A DNA stretch of 64,000 nucleotides, taken from assembly GCA_037447655.1 (NCBI GenBank), contig JBBHKE010000139.1:47791-111790 (forward strand). Direction: 5' to 3'. The notes beneath the pieces are model-generated. The model had not been told where the DNA came from, ran no database searches, and saw only the letters and a program-made list of their open reading frames with translations. The DNA comes from Zygnema cylindricum. Lineage: Eukaryota > Streptophyta > Zygnematophyceae > Zygnematales > Zygnemataceae. This document shows, piece by piece, positions 11,901 to 22,760 of this stretch; position 1 is the first letter of the stretch, and each line of letters opens with the position of its first letter. The position numbers and the translations under genes were made by a program.

Positions 11901-14900
11901 TTAGTTTTGAAATTCTGATGAATATGTTGTATTCCTCCTTAATAAGTCTTAGAAAAAAAGACACGCATTTGGGGTTTTAAAGGTTTTTCTAAGGTTTTTA
12001 GTGTACAAGTTTAGTATTGCATCATCTGTTTTATTAATGGTTTTTGGAAAAGATTGAAAAAATCGTATAATTGCAACAAAAACAGTGAACTTCACCGACC
12101 ATCGCTATTAGAGTTAACAACACTAAGTCACGTCACCCTTCTCTCTATTAGACATTCAAATTTTACATTTACATTACCAATTCCTTTATCTTTATAGCAC
12201 TAGTTGTAAATTTAATATTAGAAGGCCTTTAATATGGTCTCCTTCCTCCGTATCTCGTATCAAGTATGATTTACTAAATCACATTTGTACTTTTATTTAG
12301 TTTTTTTTTTTTTTTTGGTCATTTGTTTGAACTCTCTCCTGTACAACTAAACTCTTATTTCTATGTAAAGTCAACCAACAGTCAACCTTAATCATGACTC
12401 ACAATTTTTGTTTTTGTTTTTGTTTTTTTTTATTTCTTTTTTAAGGTCGGCGTCAGAATTTTACTGTCCTCCTCTTACTCCTGCTAGTGCCAATTTCCCC
12501 TTCTCCCAGGTACACCTAATTTTGTCCTATTCGTGCCCTTAATTGAAAAATGAGTTTCATATAATGTTCCAATGATTAACCTAAAATCGATTGTCTCTTG
12601 TGTCTTTTTTTTTGTACATAAAACATTTTAAAAGCTTATTGCTTCTTTCTAGAGATTTACATTGAGATTTTGGAACATTTCTTAAATTTTGGAGTTATTT
12701 TATCCTACACATCTGGTTTACAAAAATAATGGCTTATTATTTTTGTCCATTAGCAAGAGGGATGAAAAAATACATTACCATCTCACTTATTTTCATTCAG
12801 TTACAGACCTTTTACATGTTTCACTATAAAAAAAAAGAGATTCTTGGATTTTTACCGATATATGTTAAGGGATTTGTGATGTCCCTTTACTAAATTTTTA
12901 TGCCTTTTCAGTTAAAACAGATTTGTAAACATAGGAAATGATATGTTTTTTACCGTTTTTGACTTTTTTTTTACCTTCATGAGATGAAAACAAAGTCCTT
13001 TTTTGGGTTAAATACATTTGTAACATTGGACATGATAATGATACACAACTGTTTTTAACTTTTTTCGAATCGATGAGATTGTAAGCATGTTCCTTTACTG
13101 AATTTTATTCCTTCTTTATTTTAAACACATTCCTAAAAATAAAGATTATTTACGACTGTTATTTACTTTTACTTTTAACTTTCAGAATGGATAAACTTTA
13201 ACTTTTCATGATGGATATCTCTTTATTTTTGCAGAGTAAAAAGGATTTTACGTTTCGCAATTATGGGAGTTGGTTAAAATATAATGCTTTATATCCCAAA
13301 GATCTTGTTTATACAATAGGACAAAGCTCCTGGGAAAAAGATTGGTTTTTTGTACAACCTTCTCGTTCAAAACCGAATGGGAAGTTGTCTCCCACAACAT
13401 GGAGAATCGACTTCAACTTAACACAGGTTTGGGTTTTTCTAAAAAATATCATTTTTTAACTCACCTTTTTATATAATTGCCGTACATAAAGTATAATTTA
13501 TTAATTGGTTTCCTCCACCGTCACATAATATATATTTATTGATTTATTTTATCCACCGTTGTATTATTGCCATACATAATATATAATTACTAATCGGTTT
13601 TTCTCCACCGTAATATAATTGCCGTACATAATATATAATTATTAATTGGTTTTCTCCACTAAATATTTGTGACTCTTATCCTAAATTTGCTTAACTCATG
13701 TTCCATCATTGGATTCGATTTCCGTATTTTGAATCTACGAATAATTTTAGTAAACGAATAGACATTCATTTAACTTACTCATCTATATCTGTAGAGTTAA
13801 ATTTCTTCCCTTCCCTTTCCCTTCCACCTTCCCTTCCCTTCTCTTCCCTCATTTAGCTTTTTTGGTGAGATCTGTCAACTTAAATTATTTCCCTTGCCCA
13901 TCCCCCTTCCCTCCTCTCCCCTTCCCCTCCTCTCCCCTCCCCCCACCTCCCTTCCCTTCTTCCCTTCCTCTTCCCTCCCCTCTCCCTGCGAGGGTTGTTT
14001 TTAAATTAAAAATAAGTCTTTGCAGGTAATAAGAGGCATGTATACTTTACGAATCTAGATCTGTAGATTTAAAATTACTTCAATTCCCTTCTCCCTTCCC
14101 TTCTCTTCCCTCATTTAACAATTTGTTGAGATCTGTCTAACTTAATTTATTTCCCTTTTCCCCTCCCTCTTCCCTCCCTCCCCTCCCCCTCCCTCCCCTT
14201 CCCTTCCCTCCCCTCCCCTTTCCCAGGTCCTTCGTGGCACGTATAATTTACGAATATCCCTCGCGGGTGCCACGTATTCGTCGCTCCAAGTGCGAGTCAA
14301 CAGTTTGAGTCAACGGCCAAGATTCTCGACCAATAGCGTGGCGAATATGGGACTGCCGGAACAACGCGATGGTGCGGGCGAGTACGCATGGCACGTATCA
14401 AGCTTACGTGGCATCTATAAGTGGAATGTTTTTCAAGGTATGTGTGAGTTTTTATTTAGGTTTTTGGCTATGTTTTTTTAAGAGAATGTTTGTTGAGGTT
14501 GTGTTTTGGTTGGGTTTTAAGATTTGAGGTTTTTTAAGCTCGTAGTTTGATTGTGTTTTAAGATGATGTTTTTTAACCTCTTATTTGCTTGTAGTTTAGA
14601 ATTATCTCCCTCTCTCCCTCATGCGTTTTTGATAAAGTTTACAAATTTAAGAATCATAAAGGTTAAAGGTTGACATGCTTGGTTGAAATTAAAGAACATC
14701 TTGCCCTCATATTTACCTTTTCTAGGACAAAAATTCTTCATGGCTTTCTTTCCAACTCGGAGTGTTGACATTAGTGGCCTCTCACTACAATCACTACCCT
14801 ATCTCTCTCTCTCTCCCTCCCTCCCTCCCTCCCTTCCTCCCTCCCTCCCTCTCTTTGATTTGCTGACTTTGACCTTTTTAAATGCAATTTTTACCTTTTG

Positions 14901-15014
14901 TTTTGATACCAGAAAGGATCGAACTCTATTTATTTGACTCAAGCGCGGTGCTCACATTTTGGCGTAAACGCGATGTACGACTATTTGAGGCTGGAGGCTC
15001 CCAAAGTATCTTGA
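2943..15014 (+). CDS. Rhamnogalacturonan lyase, polysaccharide lyase family 4, secreted (14 exons)
   Basis: Exons by eye: 2943-3143, 3521-3682, 4882-5028, 5599-5729, 6348-6438, 6873-7007, 7463-7726, 9758-9997, 11008-11058, 11603-11766, 12446-12509, 13235-13426, 14227-14437, 14917-15014. All introns are GT-AG and the phases join to 716 residues plus stop. Residues 1-25 are a signal peptide (MAIAGKLLLTLTAVLLFV...). The N-terminal catalytic domain covers about 60-385, with VTL...GITYAGVDNLL, GYWDVNY, VDDKYH and VHGW; His297 and Lys228 are my tentative matches to the PL4 catalytic His and Lys. An FnIII-like domain follows (about 405-495), then a carbohydrate-binding-like domain with WEIGIPDRS (522-530), DWFFVQ (586-591) and MYDYLRLE (704-711). 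PL4 enzymes cleave rhamnose-galacturonate bonds in rhamnogalacturonan I by beta-elimination, so it should act in the wall. Exon 9 is only 51 nt. Exon 8 is far more GC-rich than its introns. Exon 2's end is the least certain junction. Confidence 0.93.
5036..5250. repeat. Degenerate AATTATGTC-type repeat in intron 3 of the PL4 gene
   Basis: Short units resembling caaattatgt recur imperfectly just after the donor of exon 3 (gtaaat at 5029). The array includes gtaaatta sequences resembling that donor. Confidence 0.75.
6123..6345 (+). repeat. CT-rich tract immediately before exon 5 of the PL4 gene
   Basis: Runs of ctccct and tctctc, ending at the acceptor ccccccag at 6347. Complementary to the GA tract that follows exon 5. 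Confidence 0.9.
6440..6660 (+). repeat. GA-rich tract immediately after exon 5 of the PL4 gene
   Basis: gggagggag-type sequence starts within 20 bp of the donor at 6439 and recurs to about 6660. It mirrors the CT tract upstream of the exon. Confidence 0.88.
6763..6808 (+). repeat. Decoy copy of the exon 6 acceptor and exon start (PL4 gene)
   Basis: This segment repeats 6870-6915, the acceptor and first codons of exon 6, at an offset of 107 bp. It matches by eye except for about nine substitutions, mostly transitions. The acceptor AG is kept; splicing at 6766 would open a frame that ends at a stop before exon 6. Confidence 0.8.
7766..8320 (+). repeat. CT-rich tract with about 100-bp imperfect internal repetition (PL4 intron 7)
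   Basis: Blocks of ctccctcc alternate with a recurring phrase like ttgaacttttnngaac...cctactttttaca near 8000, 8110, 8165 and 8230, giving a degenerate tandem repeat inside the CT-rich background. Confidence 0.75.
8709..9757 (+). repeat. Kilobase-long CT tract leading into exon 8 (PL4 gene)
   Basis: About 1.05 kb nearly free of A and G on this strand, from ctctccctct blocks to almost pure C-rich cccctcc near 9460-9740, ending at the acceptor cccacag at 9757. It creates long spurious Ser/Pro/Leu ORFs. Confidence 0.93.
9998..10072 (+). repeat. (GGGA)n tract starting at the exon 8 donor
   Basis: The donor gtaggg at 9998 is itself the first unit of an almost pure GGGA array, complementary to the CT tract ahead of the exon. 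Confidence 0.92.
10120..10400 (+). repeat. Tandem duplication of about 150 bp in intron 8 (PL4 gene)
   Basis: Two adjacent blocks share the order: aataaaagaatg, a phrase near aatttgggctttataggtt, gacctactct, then a CT tract. The first begins near 10125 and the second near 10260. Confidence 0.75.
12865..13195 (+). repeat. Degenerate tandem repeat of about 120 bp in intron 11 (PL4 gene)
   Basis: Three diverged blocks share an order: ccctttactaaattttta-like, ttaaaacanatttgtaa-like, a gaaatgata-like phrase, then gttttt(g/a)ac followed by a T run. Confidence 0.6.
13470..13665 (+). repeat. Tandem repeat in intron 12 (PL4 gene)
   Basis: Phrases like attgccgtacataatata and attggttttctccaccgt alternate about three times at roughly 60-70 bp spacing. 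Confidence 0.75.
13803..14226 (+). repeat. Duplicated CT intron block carrying a decoy of the exon 13 start
   Basis: Two CT-rich blocks share ctcttccctcatttag and gagatctgtc. Between them, at 14026, an acceptor-like tgcag is followed by a diverged copy of the exon 13 start, 201 bp before the real one at 14227. The decoy reads VIRGMYTLRI then a stop, against VLRGTYNLRIS in the real exon. Confidence 0.82.
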
Positions 15015-17045
15015 GAGGTTACAAGTGTTACCCATTGCAAAAAAATCAAAAAAGAAAAAAATAAAGAAAGAAGAACGAAAGAAAGAAGGGATTGAATGAT
15101 TTTGGTAATTTTACCGACTATCAGAAAATAATCAAAATGTGCACAAACTTAGCATAAAAAGCAAGCGTGTTTATGTTTTAAAACAAAGCGCATTGGTTTA
15201 GTTCGATTTATATGTTTAAACAAAGGTTAATCAGTATAATACTAGATTTTATCGGAGATGAACTAACCTATGTACGTACAATATTGAGTAGAATGTCATT
15301 TACATTGTAGAAACGACAAGAGGAAGGAGGAGAGCCGTACAGGATTCAGTGCCTTAGTTATCCTGAAACATTTATTAGAGTGGAGTAATCTCTATAAACG
15401 ATAATTTAAAAAACAATGTAAAAGAATTTTGATAGGCGGCAAACTGATAGCAAAAGAAATTAGTTGGAGTTTATATTCCTTTGACGGGCGAAATACAATT
15501 TTTTTATGACTTGAGTTTAGATTTGCATCGGTAAAAGTTTTAGTTGACAATCTACAAATTTTCGTCACTATTATTATATTTTCTAAGATATTTTGTCCTT
15601 TGTCAAGTTTGAAGGAGGGGCGCATTTACTTCAACGAATTAGCGAACCGAAGCAAATGTTTGGTCATTTTTTTCGCAGATACATTTATGACTATGTAAAA
15701 TATTATTTTTTATGGATATACTTGTTATAGTATGTAGTAAGATTTTAGAGGTGTGTAGTTAATCTTTTAGGAGATTCACATTACATTAATGACATAGATT
15801 GTTTGTGTTAGAATTGTAAATCAAAACTATGATTTAGTGATTTATTCCAGATTATATTTAATGTGGATGCTATATAAATAACAGTTCAATTGTACCTTCA
15901 GTTCTGTTAAGTTCAGTTGTACTTTTATTAATTTAGGTTTCGGCACTTCAAATTGTACCTCTTGTATCCATCGTTCAATTGTAAAATAAGTTTTATGATT
16001 TCTGGTGATGTAATTTTCTTACAGAGAATTATTAGGAGATCTATTTTTGGGGCTCCAGTCCAATGACAAAACACATTGTGATGATGATGATGACGATGAG
16101 AATGATGTGTGACTTGCCGTGACGTGATGTGATGTGATCTGACGTGACGTGACGTGATGTGACGTGATGTGAGGTGTTGTGACATCATATGACGTAACTT
16201 GTGAGATGAGAGTGTGTGTTATGCGATGTGATGTCAAACAACAATTCTATTGCAAAATTAGCATCATGTTATGGAATCTGCTCCTTACAATTTATAGGCA
16301 AATCTTTTTTTAGTCTTTTCTTTTGGAAAATCTATAGTTATTGATCGAGAATATGAAATAAGCCAATTATCTTGCACTTGCCCTTAGTCATGTAAATTTT
16401 AGTGTATCAGAAATATACACCTATTCCCGTCGAGGAATGTATAATTTTCAACTCCGCTCGCAATCTTGGTGCAAAAAGATTTCCATGCACTAGTCAACCA
16501 TTCGAACGAACATAGACATACAAATTGGTCCAATTTTGATTTTTTTTTGGTCACTAACTTTTCGGCATTTTAGCCAATTCTCTATCCGATAGGTTTTCCA
16601 ATCACATTTGCGGTGTCCACACAACTTCTTTGAAACAAACATGAAAAAACACAATACAGTAATTACCAATGTTGTGTATCAGGAAAAAACTTATTGCGAT
16701 AAAACCGATAACGATGATTATCGCTTATCGAACGGTGAAGGGTCCCCATATATCGCTCCGAAACCAACAATTTTTTTATGGCTGATAAGTGTAGAAAACA
16801 TAGTATAGAATATCATAGTACTTTATACTATATTCTATTATATTTTCCACATTATATAGTATGACATGGCACGTCATGGCGTCAGTAAAAAAACAATACA
16901 AGTGTACTTTTTGAACTGTACAGTCATCTCCAATAATTATCAGGCTCGATATTTATTGGCAATCTATTGCGATACAAAAAATACAACCGATACCAATATA
17001 TAGAACCAATGTACGCACGTCAAGATCTTAAACTTCAATAGGTTT
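15015..17045. other. 3' flank and spacer after the PL4 gene
   Basis: AT-rich, with an aataaa at 15059 that could be a poly(A) signal. I see no gene. A GTGAY pentamer array lies at about 16100-16235. Confidence 0.5.
16100..16235. repeat. GTGAC/GTGAT pentanucleotide array
   Basis: Repeats of gtgat, gtgac and variants, imperfect but in steady 5-bp register over most of the stretch. Confidence 0.85.
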
Positions 17046-17868
17046 TTACAAATCTTAAATTGCGTTCGTTCGTACAGATACGACGTTCAGATTTTGTGCT
17101 TTTAAAATATTTGACTATTCTCGCCTTAGAACAGGAACCTATGTGGTACTAGTGGCAATAAAGCACGTAGGCGATAGTTGGCTTGCTAGCACGACCTGAT
17201 GGATAAGGGTGAACCTCCATCAGGCAAAAAGTGAGGAGGCGAAAAGTGAGGTTGTTTACTGGAAAAAGTACATTTTCGTACAAGACTTTTTTTTATAAAG
17301 AATATTTTTTGTATTTGGCAAGATTCTCCAAGATTTTGGGCGACAACTTCAACTATCCGATTTTGTGTTTTCGAAGCAAAAGATCATTTCATCCGGTGTC
17401 TGCAAGTGTCTTCCACTGTTTTCAAGGAGAATTGACACACACTAGACGTATGCAATTGAAAGATACACTTAGAAGTGAAAGATACAATCCAAAACACACG
17501 AGCGATGACAATTAACAATTGGTAAAGGCCATATGCCTTCGGACAAGCACCGAAACCGATGAAAAAATCTATGACGGAGGATATAGTCTAACTCTCCTTT
17601 TGTCATCCATTGACCTTCGCGGAAAGGACTTTGCATTTAAAACATAATGGCACAATCCGTACAATGATAAACTACGCTCGCAAAGACATTGGAAATTAAT
17701 ACGTTCTACAAATTTTAAACTTCTTCCGTCCGTATAGAGACGACGCTGAAATTTTGTGCTTTTAAAATCTTGACTATTTTCGGCGTCTGAACGGGAACTT
17801 ACGTGGTATCACTAGGAATTAAGCACGTAGGCGATAGTTGCATTGCTGGCACGACCAGATGGAGAAGT
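17046..17868 (+). repeat. Pair of direct repeats of about 165 bp, 660 bp apart
   Basis: 17046-17212 and 17707-17868 are direct, diverged copies sharing gtgcttttaaaat, aagcacgtaggcgatagttg and gcacgacc. They look like remnants of one repeat family. No coding potential is seen in or between them. Confidence 0.75.
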
Positions 17869-17934
17869 GATCAAAATATTATAGCCAGTGAAGTGTCCAT
17901 ACAATTTGGTAACGCCTGATGGACGCAAGCCCTA

Positions 17935-18837
17935 GGGGCACTTTCCCATGTAACTGAAACTTAGTCTTGCTACTTTGTTTTTTAGCGAAGATTTTGCGTA
18001 CTACTCTAAGAGCGTTCCGCTGTAACGCAATTTAATCGTTACTTTAAGTTGTGACGGATGTAGACGCAGGTGCAATTTGTGACGGTTGTGGACGACTACA
18101 AAACTTTCGACAATTGATGACGTTTACGAAATAGCGACGGTTGTAGGCGTGTAGTTACGTGTGACGTTGTAGATGTTTACGGTTTGTGACATTTTGACGT
18201 TCACACTCATTTTGAAAGCGTCAACGTCAATAATTCCAAATCTTTCCGCCATGGTTTCTCTATTTTTTTTTTCATCCTTTCTCACTCTACTTGCCACCAA
18301 AATACGCCCAAAGACATTTAACAGTAATATTTCTAGATATCTTTCATTTGATATCATTATTGCCTTTTTTCATTGCAAAGGTTGTGATATAGAGGCGGTA
18401 GTGGGAGAGGGAGAGAGAAAGAGGCGCCTTCGTGGACTTCGCCTTTGTGGGATGGCATCTATGCTCGAGACCCCTTCCACAACGGTTGGAAATGGAGAAG
18501 GTCTTTTTTTTTGGTACTCGGCGTACTGCAAAAAAAAAATCAAAAACCTTCGATGCGCGCGACAAGTTTGCCTATTCGCTCCAATCACAAAACTTTAGTT
18601 TAAATCACCTCCCGATGTGATTTGAATATAAGTTTGAAGATGCGCTAGAGGGGTGTGAAAGTGGGTCGAAACGCACTAAACGACAAATGACAATGCATTT
18701 AAAGTTTCAAGTTGACGCAACTTGTACTGTGGTAATTTCATTTTTTTGCTAAGGTTGTAAATTTTCTCGTTGCGGGCTAAGCTTTATAGGGAAACGACAA
18801 GAAAAAACCCTTACTTTATCACATGGAAAAGTGCCCT
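17935..18837 (+). mobile_element. TA-flanked TIR transposon remnant, copy 1
   Basis: Bounded by TA on both sides (17933-17934 and 18838-18839), with inverted ends GGGGCACTTTCCCATGT and, read from the right end, AGGGCACTTTTCCATGT. About 0.9 kb, with no transposase ORF. The interior right half is related to 21006-21749 and, inverted, to 43469-44233. The TA target suggests a Tc1/mariner-like non-autonomous element, by inference from the ends only. Confidence 0.72.
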
Positions 18838-18995
18838 TAGAGCCGTAAGTTTTGGGGTTTTGAATTTCGTTTGCTCCGTACGCGTCGTGATGGCTTCCTT
18901 ATGTACAATGATTTCAGGTTTGTACACGGTGAATCGCTTATTGTGTTAATAACACTATATTCGCGTCCCCAAATTTTGATCATTCAACATTATAT

Positions 18996-19145
<150 letters not shown>

Positions 19146-19155
19146 NNNNNNNNNN
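19146..19155. other. Assembly gap (10 N)
   Basis: Ten Ns between the (AT)n run and a GA-rich tract; the real gap size is unknown. Confidence 0.99.
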
Positions 19156-19468
19156 GGAGGGAGAGAGGGAGGGAGGGAGAGAGAGGGAGGGAAAGGGGGA
19201 GTAGTTAAGATCTATAAAACTGATAAGATATCTCCTCTCCCTCTCCCTCTCCCTTTTCCTCTCTCTCTCCCTCTCCCTCCTTTCTTCACCTCAACAAATA
19301 AATGACTGACCTCCCACTCTCCCTTCGATACTAAACGTGCACAACTCCGATAAAAACATGCGATAACGTTGAAAAATGACAAAAAGATGATAAAGCCTTC
19401 GCATAAAACTGATAAAATTGACAGGATAAAAATAAAATGATTTGACATAAACAGATAGAAAAATGTAC

Positions 19469-19849
19469 CTGGGAAGGAGAGATTCGAGGAAGGTAACTGT
19501 GAGGGCGGCTAAGGCACCGACTGTCACGGCATACTTGGCAATAGCTTCCCTCTCACCCTCCAGTCAGTAAATAAACAACTCCACTTCTTTCCTCCCTCTC
19601 CCTCTCTCTCTCCTTTTCCCTCTCCCTCTCCCTCTCCTCTATAGAATAGTCAAAATATCTAGAATTGATGAGGGGGAAAGGGAGGGAGAGAGAGGGAGGG
19701 AGGGAGAGAGGGAGGGAGGGAGGGAAAGAGAGATAGAGGTACCGATTGACAGGAAGAGAACCAAATTCGCGCTCCAATGACGAGACAAAGGGGAGCTGTT
19801 GACAAAACAGTCCACAACCGCCGGTTTCATAAATCGAATCGCTTTGCAT
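19469..19849 (-). CDS. Two possible exons of an unrecognised minus-strand gene
   Basis: On the minus strand an ATG at 19849 opens a 107-nt exon (19743-19849) ending at a gtacct donor. A second possible exon (19469-19549) follows, ending at cccag/gtacat. Joined in phase they give about 62 residues, with GCGLFCQQLPFVSSLEREFG in the first part and a hydrophobic KYAVTVGALAALTVTFLES in the second, which could be a membrane helix. Codon-like use of C and G in these two pieces stands out from the AT-rich flanks. The intron is CT-rich at its start and GA-rich before the acceptor. The rest of the gene would lie beyond the assembly gap. I do not recognise the product, and the acceptor lacks a pyrimidine tract. 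Confidence 0.4.
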
Positions 19850-21005
19850 TTTGTCATAGATGTCTCATTCGTACGAATTTTGACATTTTTACGAAATTTC
19901 ATTAATTTTTTCAATTCTTTAATCTTTCGTAAAATGCTTATACATTTAGTACGGATTTAATGTACCGTTTGAATGTACAAAAGATTCCAAAAAGGAGGAC
20001 GTCGCTTCATTTTCGCGCGCGAAGACAGTCTCGGCCAAAGTTGACTAATTTGTACAAATTTGGACTTTCTACGAAAATTACGTAGGCATTCGTCGCTTTC
20101 ATACTTTTCGTAAATTTTATACAACGGAGATGTACGAAAACATACGAAAGTGTCACCAAAAGAAATCCTTAAAAAATGTGAAAAACAACTGAAAATACAA
20201 AGGTAATGTACGACACTATACTGAAAATGTACCGTAAAAACCTTAAAAATGGGAAATTTTTAGCAGCTATACTAAAATATACGGGCAAAGTATGGGAATG
20301 TACCTTGAAAATTGAAAACTTTAAATTCCCCCCTCAAATAACACTAAAATGTACGATCATAAACGGATATTGTATGTAAATGTACAAAAAATGTACACAT
20401 GCAAAAATATTATCGACATTTCAAAATCGTTCGATGCGCAGTGTACGTAATACTCATTAGATTAGTCCTTGCGTAATATGCGCACGAGACATTACGTCTT
20501 GTCGTTTTGGTTTCGTTTATAACTTTTGTCATCATATTTTTCATTAGTGAGTAAATATTTAAATGTTTTTCCATGAAGCTATTTTTAGTATGAAGTCAAT
20601 TTCGGTCAACGCAGTCTAAAAACTATTGAATTTTGTTTCGTGCGCATTTTCCTTATTTTTTGTACATTTCATGCGTGCGTTGTATGCCCATGAGACATTC
20701 ACCCATTTTGTCGTCACCTAGAAGAGTACAGTAGCAATTTTGCATAAACGTACGGATTTTCACTTTGTTACGAATATGCGTTAATTTTTTAAGATTTTGA
20801 ATTATTTGTTAAATTCGTATACTTTACGGACGGAATCCAAAAAAAATGTACTTTTCGTTTTTGCGCTTGCGATCCCGTCACATCACGCCACTATCCTTAC
20901 ACTACCGGAAACGAATTGATACGTGGAGTACGTGCAACTGCTACGACAAATTGTGACGCTCCTATTGGTCCGCGTGTACAAAAACGACAGGCCCTTGCCA
21001 ACCAA
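19850..21005. other. AT-rich spacer without a recognised gene
   Basis: Contains many tacgaaa/gtacgaaa words similar to those at the right edge of the window (63800-64000), suggesting old repeat-derived DNA. No convincing coding sequence. Confidence 0.5.
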
Positions 21006-21749
21006 AGGGCAAAGCACCGGGTCGCCCGCGACTATTATTTTTTCCCGGTAGATCCGGCGGACTCGGATTTCAAGTGTCTCTATGTGTTTACTCTAAATTG
21101 TTACTTAACTTTATGACGATTGTATAAGTCGACAATGCCCGTGACGACTGTCAACGTGTATAATCTATCTTGCCGCACCTTATTTTTTGAAGCGTTTTGA
21201 AGCGTCGCAAGACAAGTCGTAATTTTTGAAACGATTCGGCATGTCGCATGTCATTGCATGACATCGTAGACGTGCAGCCTTGCAGCCATGGCTGTACGAC
21301 ATGCCTTTGCGTAAACCTCTCCTGTCCGGCCGCCGTGACTTCGCAATTTTTTCACCTTTTATGTGAAATGACACTGCATTACTGCACCATCGAGACCCCT
21401 TCAAAAAACCTTACAAGGTGCATGCGGACAAAAACGAACAACTCTGTACTATTTCGGTTGTCAAAACCTTTTGAAAACTTTTCACAAGTGTAAATATGTT
21501 TTTTTATTTGTGTAAATGGTTCTACTTTATTTAAACCACATTTCCGATGTGGTTTATGATAAGTTTGAAGATGATGTGACAGTGGGTCGAAAAAATACAA
21601 GACGACAAATATTCGTACATCCTAAAGCTCGAAGATGACGCAAATTGTACTCTACAAATTTGCCATTTTTTCATACGGCAGTACGGCGCTAAGTTTGAAA
21701 CGAAAACGACAGAAAAATACCCGAACTTAGCCACATGGGGCATTACCCT
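21006..21749 (+). mobile_element. TIR transposon remnant, copy 2
   Basis: Ends at the right with ...cacatggggcattaccct followed by TA, the same end type as copy 1. The left end is placed near agggcaaag at 21006 and is uncertain. Most of the interior matches 43469-44233 in inverted orientation, for example ccggcggactcgg and the stretch around gtgggtcgaaaaa. No transposase is seen. Confidence 0.65.
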
Positions 21750-21751
21750 TA

Positions 21752-22760
21752 CTTTTCTAATTCAAATTGAGTTCCTGATTGCGTGGCTGATTCTGAACCA
21801 TTTAAATCTTTAGCGTTAAGTACAAAAAAATTAGTATCATGTGATACTCTTTAAGGAGGGAATTCCACGGCATTGACATGATGTCATTGACTCTAATTGA
21901 CGATACACGGTATGTACGGATTTGTACCTCCCGATATTTTCGAGATATAGTTGACCGTCCATTCAAGATTTTCATTACCGTACATGTACGAATCTGCCAG
22001 CGCAATCATTATTCCCAAAAGGACATTTACATGTACAGCTTTTGGATTTAACGCGTTATCGTACGCTTCTCATACATTCATACACCCTGGACGACGCTGA
22101 TTGGCTGTCTGCTATCAAAATCTAGTTCTGGAACCCTCGTCGATTCTTCTCGGCCAGAAAAGACTTGACTTATTTGTCGTTATGTGGATGTTCTAGTCTC
22201 GGATTGGTCATCTATGATGTACGAACTTTGTTATTTCCTGACCAAGTAATACTCTTGCAACTGTACGGAATGACCGATCGGGCACGTAGTACTGTGTCAT
22301 TGGCAAACGACCTCCCAGATGTACGGTTTGACCCTCAAAATTTCCTGTCCGTTCGATTCAGAATAATAACCGCCATATTAATTCAATCTAACGGCCATCC
22401 TTGCCCTTGAAAGATCTTCATCGAATATCGTACCACTTGTCGCTTTCTTTCGCGACTCGCCTGCCTGTCGCAACTCGTCGCATGAAGTCGTCGCAGAGGG
22501 CGATCTCGTCGCAGAGTCCTATTTCGGGATCGCCTGCTTCCACAGCTAATCTTCCGTGGCAAGCCACTCCCCTTTTTGGAAACCTATATTACATTCTAAT
22601 TCCCCCCCATCGGCTACTGTACTGCACTGTCATTTTTTAGTGATTTCATATTTCCTCTCCCTCTCCCTCTCCCTCTCCCGCTCCCTATCCCGCTCCCTCT
22701 TCCTATCCCTATCCCTCTCCCTCTCTCTCTCTCTTTCTCTCTCTCCCTCTACCCGTCAAG
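21752..22760 (+). promoter_or_regulatory. Upstream region of the PLAC8 gene with a CT tract before the ATG
   Basis: Spacer with no recognised gene. A CT tract (about 22650-22755) abuts the start codon at 22761 and probably lies in the 5' UTR or core promoter. The regulatory role is inferred from position only. Confidence 0.35.
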
